From: Streptomyces sp. CB01249 | GTDB taxonomy: Bacteria; Actinomycetota; Actinomycetes; Streptomycetales; Streptomycetaceae | Length of the DNA stretch: 64,000 bases | Assembly (NCBI RefSeq): GCF_001905735.1 | Contig: NZ_LISW01000009.1 | Location: 431,263 to 495,262, forward strand | Reading direction: 5' to 3' | Shown here: in pieces, positions 63,882 to 64,000 of the stretch | Layout of the letters: each line of letters begins with the position of its first letter | Numbering within the stretch: position 1 is the stretch's first letter | Notes under the pieces: model-generated | Database searches by the model: none | What the model was told of the DNA's origin: nothing | The model's input: only the letters and a program-made list of their open reading frames with translations | Translations under genes and position numbers: made by a program

Positions 63882-64000
63882 ACCGTACGCCCGCCTCGGC
63901 GTCGTCCACCGTGATGGTGAACGTGCGGCCGTCGCCGAGCCGCAGCACCAGGCCCTCGCCCCGGCGCACGACCACGGCCGTGCCCTTCTCGGGGCGCCAG
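63829..64000 (-). CDS. 3' end of an unidentified gene (partial)
   Basis: The last 56 codons of a leftward gene that continues past the right edge. The visible part begins WRPEKGTAVVVRRGEGLVLRL and continues with GDGRTFTITVDDAEAGVRFIRARLHLP before the stop at 63829-63831. It has regular beta-strand-like alternation and codon use like its neighbours. I recognise no family. It overlaps the convergent membrane-protein gene by 53 bases. Confidence 0.55.
   Translation of the reverse strand, partial: WRPEKGTAVVVRRGEGLVLRLGDGRTFTITVDDAEAGVRFIRARLHLPSSGFPAGA

Overview
The window is high-GC actinobacterial DNA and almost certainly Streptomyces. GTG and TTG starts are frequent, genes are packed tightly, DmdR1/IdeR-type iron boxes recur, and the central gene set matches the coelichelin (cch) cluster of Streptomyces coelicolor in content and order. 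I saw no tRNA, rRNA, CRISPR array or insertion sequence.

Left flank (1-7.1 kb): a SAM methyltransferase, two small proteins of unknown function (one secreted), a stand-alone ATP-dependent DNA ligase, an IclR regulator and, divergent from it, pyruvate carboxylase ending in a strong hairpin.

Coelichelin region (7.1-31.2 kb): an N-acetylglutamate kinase paralogue (argB-like) and an ArgA-like GNAT, which look like a dedicated ornithine supply; MbtH protein (cchK), esterase (cchJ), two ABC exporter halves (cchI, cchG), the trimodular NRPS CchH, a binding-protein-dependent uptake system (cchF, cchE, cchD, cchC), ornithine N-monooxygenase (cchB) and formyltransferase (cchA). The specificity codes read from the three CchH A domains are DINYWGGIG, DFWNIGMVH and DMENLGLIN, the coelichelin set (formyl-hydroxyornithine, threonine, hydroxyornithine).

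Second siderophore region (31.2-49.3 kb): one roughly 15-kb operon read leftward from a single visible iron box encodes a binding lipoprotein, two FecCD permeases, an ATPase, a second NRPS and an MFS exporter. Next to it lie a siderophore-interacting reductase coupled to a free-standing aryl carrier protein, and an isochorismate synthase. The second NRPS reads C-A-T-E-C-A-T-E-C: it starts with a C domain suited to an aryl-capped start and ends in an intact C domain with no A, T or TE after it. Isochorismatase, DHB dehydrogenase and aryl-AMP ligase are absent, so the aryl acid must be completed by genes elsewhere. CchH starts with an A domain lacking a C domain and also has no TE. The two synthetases therefore have complementary ends, which makes this locus the most interesting part of the window.

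At least ten iron-box-like sites precede the siderophore operons, so both systems should be switched on together under iron starvation.

Right flank (49.3-64 kb): PlsC-like acyltransferase, a TetR/methyltransferase divergent pair, an acyl-CoA oxidase-like flavoprotein, a degenerate GyrB-like protein, an MFS/TetR divergent pair, a 494-residue protein of unknown function, an MHS-type transporter, a NUDIX hydrolase, apolipoprotein N-acyltransferase, a membrane protein with an O-antigen-ligase-like segment and the 3' end of a further gene.
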